Assembly (NCBI RefSeq): GCF_004854025.1
Contig: NZ_STGM01000004.1
Location: forward strand, 62,001-126,000
Reading direction: 5' to 3'
Length of the DNA stretch: 64,000 bases
Source: Microbacterium hydrothermale
GTDB taxonomy: Bacteria > Actinomycetota > Actinomycetes > Actinomycetales > Microbacteriaceae
The notes beneath the pieces were generated by a model, which had not been told where the DNA came from, did no database searches, and worked only from the letters and a program-made list of their open reading frames with translations. Position numbers and translations under genes: made by a program. Positions 59,563 through 64,000 of the stretch are shown here, one piece after another. Positions within the stretch are counted from its first letter, which is position 1; every line of letters begins with the position of its first letter.

Positions 59563-59568
59563 TAGCAT
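59563..59568 (+). promoter_or_regulatory. Candidate -10 box TAGCAT for the DUF6541 gene
   Basis: TANNNT hexamer giving a leader of about 25 bases that includes GGGAGTG before ATG 59602. Confidence 0.4.
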
Positions 59569-59601
59569 GGCTGACTGTCGTCCAGCGAGAAATGGGAGTG
59601 C

Positions 59602-61527
59602 ATGAGCGATTCCTGGTGGGTGATCGTGATGCCTCTGATCGTCTCGGTCCTCGCTCTCGTCGTCCCCGGAATCGCGGTCCTCGCCGCGGGATGGGGCGTG
59701 CGGCGACTCCCGGTGCTGGCCCTCGCCCCCGTCGTGTCGATCGCCGTCCTCTCGGTCGCCGCCATCGCCGCGCCCGTCGCGGGACTGTCGTGGTCGCTCC
59801 TGCCCGTCGCGATCGTCACGGTCGTCGCCGCCGCGGCCGCCTTCGGGCTGCGCCGCTGGGTCGGTCGAGAGTCGGAGCCGCCGACCTCCGGGCGGACGGC
59901 GCTGTGGGGCGGCCTCTCGCTGGTCGTCGCGGCGGTCGCGATCGCCCTTCAGCTGGCCTGGGTCTTCGGCGGTCCGGCGCACATCTCGCAGACCTTCGAC
60001 GCGATCGTGCACCTGAACACGGTGGCCTTCGCCGTCGACACCGGGAACGCCTCGGCGTTCCACATCGGCCTCACCTCCGACATCGGCTTCTACCCGAACG
60101 GCTGGCACACCGTCGCCGCCCTGGCCGCCCAGGTGACCGGGGCCGCCGTGCCCGTGGCCGTCAACGCCGCGAACATCGCGCTCGCGGCGGTCGCCTGGCC
60201 GCTCTCGGTGGTCGCTCTCAGCGTCGTCCTGCTGTCGGAGCGCACGGCCGTCGTCGTCAGCGCCGCGGCCCTGTCGACCGGTTTCGGCGCCTTCCCCCTC
60301 CTGCTGATGTACTTCGGCGTCCTGTACCCGAACGCGATGGGCTACGCCGTGCTGCCGGGCGGCGTCGCCGTCGTCGTCCACCTCCTGCGGGCGACCGGGC
60401 TCGCCGCGCGGGTGCGCGCCGCGGTGCTCCTGCTCGTCGCCGCCGCGGGTGTGGGCCTCGCCCATCCGAACGCCTTCCTGTCGATGGCCGCCCTGGGTGC
60501 CGGTATCGCCGTGGTCGAGCTGATCGGCCGGGCCGTGCGGCATCCGTCCCGCCGACGCTGGTGGGCGACCACCGCGATCCTGCTCGCCCTCGCCGTCGTG
60601 CTGAGCGTGCTGTGGCGCGTCATGCGCACCAACGCTGAGATGTCGGTCTGGGCGCCGTGGCAGACGACGGCGCGCGCGGTCGGAGAGGCCCTGCTGCTCT
60701 CCCCCGGCGGCTACACGATCACGGTCACGATCTCGGTCCTGATCGCCGTCGGCGTGTTCCGCATCGTGCGTCAGCCCCGCCTGCTGGTGGTGGCGGCTCC
60801 CATGGTCGTGGCGACGATCCTGTTCGTCGTGGCTTCCGGAACCGCCGCGGGCAACGCGCTGCGCGAGTTCCTCACCAACCCCTGGTACAACGACTCGTAC
60901 CGTCTGGCCGCGCTGCTGCCGGCCGCCGGGATCCCCGTCGCCGTCCTCGGCGCGGTGACGATCGCGGATGCCGCGGCCCGGGCCCTCTCCCGCGCACGCG
61001 CCGGACGCCCGGTGCGCATCGCCGTGGCCGCGCTCGGGGTCGTGGCGGTGTTCTCGGTCGCGGTGAGCCCCAACATCCTGCGCACCGCCGCCGACGCGCG
61101 CGCGGCCTACGACCTCAGCGCCTCGTCGCCCCTGCTCACCGCCGACGAGGAGGCCCTGCTCGAGCGCCTTCCCGAGACCACCCCCGCCGACGCGGTGATC
61201 GCGGGCAGCCCCTGGACCGGAGCCTCGCTCGCGTACGCCATCGGCGACCGCGAGGTGCTGCGCAAGCACGTGTTCGGCACGATCGGCCCCGATGAGCAGT
61301 ACCTCGACAACCGGTTGAGCTCGATCGACTCCGACCCGCGCGTGTGCGAGGCCGTCGAGCGTCTCGGCGTGGACTACGTGCTCGACTTCGGCGCCCAGAA
61401 CGTCTGGAACAACCCCGGGGTCGGACTCGATCGCCAGGGCCTGTACAACCTCACCCCGTCCGAGCACCTCGTGCTCGTCGACGCGCAGGGCCCGTCGGCG
61501 CGCCTGTTCAAGATCGAGGGGTGCTGA
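59602..61527 (+). CDS. DUF6541-family polytopic membrane protein
   Basis: A 641-residue protein with about thirteen transmembrane helices. The first external loop carries the conserved GGPAHISQTFDAIVHLNTVA followed by SDIGFYPNGWHTVAALAAQ, typical of this actinobacterial family, which resembles C-type (mannosyltransferase-like) glycosyltransferases. A soluble C-terminal region (about residues 500-640) follows, with ETTPADAVIAGSPWTGASLA. It is probably a polyprenyl-phosphate-sugar transferase acting outside the membrane; donor and acceptor are unknown. GGGAG precedes ATG 59602. It heads a run of overlapping glycosyltransferase genes. Confidence 0.85.
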   Translation: MSDSWWVIVMPLIVSVLALVVPGIAVLAAGWGVRRLPVLALAPVVSIAVLSVAAIAAPVAGLSWSLLPVAIVTVVAAAAAFGLRRWVGRESEPPTSGRTALWGGLSLVVAAVAIALQLAWVFGGPAHISQTFDAIVHLNTVAFAVDTGNASAFHIGLTSDIGFYPNGWHTVAALAAQVTGAAVPVAVNAANIALAAVAWPLSVVALSVVLLSERTAVVVSAAALSTGFGAFPLLLMYFGVLYPNAMGYAVLPGGVAVVVHLLRATGLAARVRAAVLLLVAAAGVGLAHPNAFLSMAALGAGIAVVELIGRAVRHPSRRRWWATTAILLALAVVLSVLWRVMRTNAEMSVWAPWQTTARAVGEALLLSPGGYTITVTISVLIAVGVFRIVRQPRLLVVAAPMVVATILFVVASGTAAGNALREFLTNPWYNDSYRLAALLPAAGIPVAVLGAVTIADAAARALSRARAGRPVRIAVAALGVVAVFSVAVSPNILRTAADARAAYDLSASSPLLTADEEALLERLPETTPADAVIAGSPWTGASLAYAIGDREVLRKHVFGTIGPDEQYLDNRLSSIDSDPRVCEAVERLGVDYVLDFGAQNVWNNPGVGLDRQGLYNLTPSEHLVLVDAQGPSARLFKIEGC

Positions 61528-61528
61528 C

Positions 61529-62725
61529 GTGTCCCGCGAGAACCGGATCGCCATCGCCTACGACTGCCTCTTCCCGTACTCCACCGGCGGAGGCGAGCGG
61601 CAGTACCGCGCCCAGGCCGTCGCGTTCGGCGACGAGGGGTTCGACGTCGACTTCCTCACGGCCGTGCAGTGGGACGGGCCCACCCCGCGCGAGGAGGACT
61701 TCCGCGTCGTGCCGATCACGGGTCGGCTGTCGCTGTACACCGACGCCGGGGTGCGCCGTATCCCGGCCGCGCTCCGCTACGCCGCGTCGCTCTTCTCCGC
61801 CCTCGTGCGCCGCCGCCGGCGGTACGCGGCCGTGCTCGTGAGCGGCCTGCCGATCTTCAACGTCTTCGCCGCTCGGCTGGCGCTGCTCGGCTCGGGCACG
61901 AAGCTCGTCGTCGACTACCTCGAGGTCTGGCACCGCCGTCAGTGGATCGAGTACTCGGGAGCGGTCACGGGCACGATCGCGTGGATCCTCCAACGCGCCG
62001 CGATCGCCGTCACCCCGCTCGCGACGTGCCACTCGCAGCTGACCGCCACCCGCCTGCGGCGCGAGGGTCTGCGCCGCGCGCCCCAGGTGAGCCCCGGGCT
62101 CATCGACGGGGCGGTCGAGGTGCCGCCCCCCGGACCCGCCGCCGCTCCGCCCTACGTGCTCTACGTCGGACGCCACATCCCCGACAAGCGCGTCGAGGTC
62201 CTGCCCGCCGCCGTCGCGGCCGCGCGCGAGAGCATCCCCGGCCTGCAGCTCGTGGTGCTGGGCACCGGACCGAGCTCCGAGGCCGTGCGCGCCGAGGTCC
62301 GCCGCGTGGGCGGTGAGGCCTGGACGCGCTTCCCCGGCTTCGTCTCCGACGCCGAGCTGAACGAGCTGCTCCACGGCGCCGCCTGCCTGGTGAACCCCTC
62401 CCGTCGCGAGGGATACGGCCTCGTCGTCGTCGAGGCCAACGCCCACGGCGTGCCCGTCGTGCTCGTGGCCGACGAGGGCAACGCCTCGACCGAGCTCATC
62501 GACGCCGGAGTGAACGGCGTCGTCTCACCCACCGCCTCGCCCGCCGACCTCTCCCGGACCATCCGGGACGCCGTCGACGGCGGCGACGACCTGCGCCGCT
62601 CCTCGCGCGCCTGGTACGACGCCGCGGTCGACACCCGCACCATCCGCCGCACCGTCGAGGGGATCCTGTCGGCACTGCCGCTGCCGACCCCCTCCGCGGT
62701 GAAGACGAAAGAAGACAGCCCGTGA
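61529..62725 (+). CDS. Family 4 glycosyltransferase
   Basis: A 398-residue GT-B enzyme. N-terminal glycine loop in YSTGGGERQYRAQAVAF, the second-domain YVGRHIPDKRVEVLPAAV (phosphate-binding Arg/Lys) and the retaining motif SRREGYGLVVVEANAHGVPV (E-x7-E) are present. It would add a sugar to a lipid-linked precursor at the cytoplasmic side. GTG 61529 lies two bases after the previous stop, and its stop overlaps the next gene by GTGA. Donor sugar unknown. Confidence 0.9.
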   Translation: MSRENRIAIAYDCLFPYSTGGGERQYRAQAVAFGDEGFDVDFLTAVQWDGPTPREEDFRVVPITGRLSLYTDAGVRRIPAALRYAASLFSALVRRRRRYAAVLVSGLPIFNVFAARLALLGSGTKLVVDYLEVWHRRQWIEYSGAVTGTIAWILQRAAIAVTPLATCHSQLTATRLRREGLRRAPQVSPGLIDGAVEVPPPGPAAAPPYVLYVGRHIPDKRVEVLPAAVAAARESIPGLQLVVLGTGPSSEAVRAEVRRVGGEAWTRFPGFVSDAELNELLHGAACLVNPSRREGYGLVVVEANAHGVPVVLVADEGNASTELIDAGVNGVVSPTASPADLSRTIRDAVDGGDDLRRSSRAWYDAAVDTRTIRRTVEGILSALPLPTPSAVKTKEDSP

Positions 62726-63918
62726 CCACTCCCGCACCCACGGACCTCGAACTGACGATCCTCATGCCGTGTCTCAACGAGGCCGAGACGCTCGAGGTGT
62801 GCATCCGCAAGGCGCAGGGGTTCCTGCAGCGCAGCGGCATCCGCGGAGAGGTGCTCGTCTCCGACAACGGCAGCACCGACGGCTCGCAGGCCATCGCCGA
62901 GCGACTCGGCGCCCGCGTCTCGCACGCCCCCCGCCGCGGCTACGGCGCCGCTCTCATCAACGGCATCGAGCAGGCGCGCGGAACGTACGTCATCATGGCC
63001 GACGCCGACGACAGCTACGACTTCGAGAACCTCGAGCCGTTCGTGGACCGCCTGCGTGCCGGCGCGGACCTCGTGATGGGCAACCGCTTCCGCGGCGGGA
63101 TCGCCCCGGGGGCCATGCCCCCTCTGCACAAGTACCTCGGCAACCCGGTGCTGTCGTTCATCGGCGAGCTGTTCTTCCGCCCCGGCATCCGCGACTTCCA
63201 CTGCGGCCTGCGCGGCTTCAACCGCGCCCGCATCCGTCAGCTCGACCTGCAGACCACGGGCATGGAGTTCGCCTCCGAGATGGTCGTGCGCGCCTCCCTC
63301 GCGCGCTACCGCATCGAAGAGGTCCCGACGACGCTCAAGAAAGACGGACGCTCGCGCCCGCCGCACCTGCGCAGCTGGCACGACGGCTGGCGCCACCTGC
63401 GCTTCCTGCTGCTGTTCGCCCCGCGCTGGCTGTTCGTGTACCCGGGCCTGGTGGCGTTCTTCCTCGGCGCGCTCGCGGTCGGCGTCCTCGCCTTCGGCGG
63501 CGTCAACATCGGCGGGGTCGGTTTCGACGTCACCACGATGGTCTACGCGAGCGCCCTGTGCGTGATCGGCTTCCAATCGCTGCTGTTCTTCTGGTTGACC
63601 AAGCTCTACGCCACCCAGGAGGGCTTCCTGCCCACGAGTGAGCGCTATCGCCGGATCGTGGCCAAGTGGTCGGCCGAGCGGGGCCTGCTCATCGGCGTCG
63701 CCCTGTTCGTGCTCGGCGTGGTGATCGGCATCGTGCAGGTCGTGCTGTGGGGCAGCCTCGACTTCGGGCAGCAGAACGCCGCTCAGGCCGTGCGCATCGC
63801 GGTGCCGAGCGCACTGCTGATCATCCTCGGCTTCCAGACCGTGATGATGAGCTTCTTCTCGGGCGTGCTGACCACGCCCCGGCGCGAGCAGCGCCCCGAA
63901 GCCGTCATCGAGAGCTGA
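62722..63918 (+). CDS. Family 2 glycosyltransferase, polyprenyl-phosphate type
   Basis: A 398-residue enzyme of the dolichyl/polyprenyl-phosphate glycosyltransferase group: LTILMPCLNEAETLEVCIRK, VSDNGSTDGSQAIAERLG, donor-site MADADDSYDFENLEPFV and the GNRFRGGI, then FRPGIRDFHCGLRGFNRARI region. About four transmembrane helices follow (residues about 233-390). It would charge undecaprenyl phosphate with a sugar, providing donors for outer-face enzymes such as the DUF6541 protein two genes upstream; this pairing is inference. Confidence 0.9.
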   Translation: MTTPAPTDLELTILMPCLNEAETLEVCIRKAQGFLQRSGIRGEVLVSDNGSTDGSQAIAERLGARVSHAPRRGYGAALINGIEQARGTYVIMADADDSYDFENLEPFVDRLRAGADLVMGNRFRGGIAPGAMPPLHKYLGNPVLSFIGELFFRPGIRDFHCGLRGFNRARIRQLDLQTTGMEFASEMVVRASLARYRIEEVPTTLKKDGRSRPPHLRSWHDGWRHLRFLLLFAPRWLFVYPGLVAFFLGALAVGVLAFGGVNIGGVGFDVTTMVYASALCVIGFQSLLFFWLTKLYATQEGFLPTSERYRRIVAKWSAERGLLIGVALFVLGVVIGIVQVVLWGSLDFGQQNAAQAVRIAVPSALLIILGFQTVMMSFFSGVLTTPRREQRPEAVIES

Positions 63919-63923
63919 CCGCC

Positions 63924-64000
63924 GTGCGGATCCTCGTCGATCTGCTCGGCTACACCGGCGGTCGCGGTGGGACCGAGACCTACGTGCGCGAGCTGCTCCC
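63924..64000 (+). CDS. Start of a glycosyltransferase (family 4-like), cut by window end
   Basis: Only 25 residues are visible. RILVDLLGYTGGRGGTETYV is the N-terminal strand and glycine loop of a GT-B glycosyltransferase (GG-x-E form). GTG 63924 starts 5 bases after the previous stop, so it continues the operon. Confidence 0.7.
   Translation, partial: MRILVDLLGYTGGRGGTETYVRELL

Overview
This looks like chromosomal DNA of a high-GC actinobacterium of the Microbacteriaceae, most likely Microbacterium or a close relative. The evidence is the very strong G/C third-position bias, GTG starts with 4-base ATGA/GTGA gene overlaps, two WhiB proteins, MtrAB-LpqB, a mycothiol-type SigR/RsrA pair, KatG-FurA and a galactofuranose polymer locus. 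I see no rRNA, tRNA, insertion sequence, prophage or CRISPR array. About 52 protein genes are supported; the first (2-oxoglutarate dehydrogenase E1) and the last (a glycosyltransferase) are cut by the window edges.

Region by region. 1-6.8 kb: end of kgd; a translationally coupled pair of an aminoacyl-phospholipid synthase-like membrane protein and a membrane-anchored esterase; an Eis-type acetyltransferase. 6.8-25.7 kb: a conserved actinobacterial housekeeping block that parallels M. tuberculosis Rv3219-Rv3246c in content: rsrA-sigR, aroA, rsgA, bcp, whiB1, pdtaS, an Rv3235-family gene, a PLP aminotransferase, secA, hpf, comF, lpqB-mtrB-mtrA. 25.9-31.6 kb: a tightly overlapping operon of a membrane protein, DUF4129, DUF4350, MoxR ATPase and DUF58 protein. 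31.7-36.4 kb: a long-chain olefin cluster oleA-oleBC (fused)-oleD. 36.4-36.8 kb: three 121-bp repeat units rich in inverted GTGGGAC cores. 36.9-39.6 kb: furA-katG with a visible Fur-type operator. 39.9-41.7 kb: divergent SpoIIM-like and RDD genes, normally partners of the MoxR operon, so olefin and furA-katG genes appear to interrupt a standard module. 41.9-48.8 kb: DUF3499, a metallopeptidase-family protein without its HExxH motif, DUF5719, a giant glycosyltransferase, whiB2 and manA. 48.9-64 kb: cell-surface polysaccharide genes: two O-antigen-ligase-like proteins, a GlfT2 homologue, a GlfT1-like transferase, Wzm/Wzt exporter, an OafA/SGNH acyltransferase, UDP-galactopyranose mutase, a DUF6541 membrane protein and three further glycosyltransferases.

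How it works together. Glf makes UDP-galactofuranose, the two GlfT-like enzymes would build a galactofuran, Wzm/Wzt would export it, and the polymerase-like, acyltransferase and other glycosyltransferase genes would finish or diversify the wall polymer. The regulatory genes (SigR/RsrA, WhiB1, PdtaS, MtrAB, FurA, WhiB2) cover thiol/peroxide, nitric-oxide-type and envelope signals. Promoter architecture is unusually readable: many genes carry a TAGGNT-like -10 box exactly six bases before the start codon, indicating leaderless transcripts, and sigR has a perfect SigR-type promoter that straddles the aroA start codon. The most unusual DNA is intergenic: the 121-bp repeats, a dispersed GC-rich element present near both 1.5 kb and 39.7 kb, and a strongly recurrent GGATGCC heptamer.
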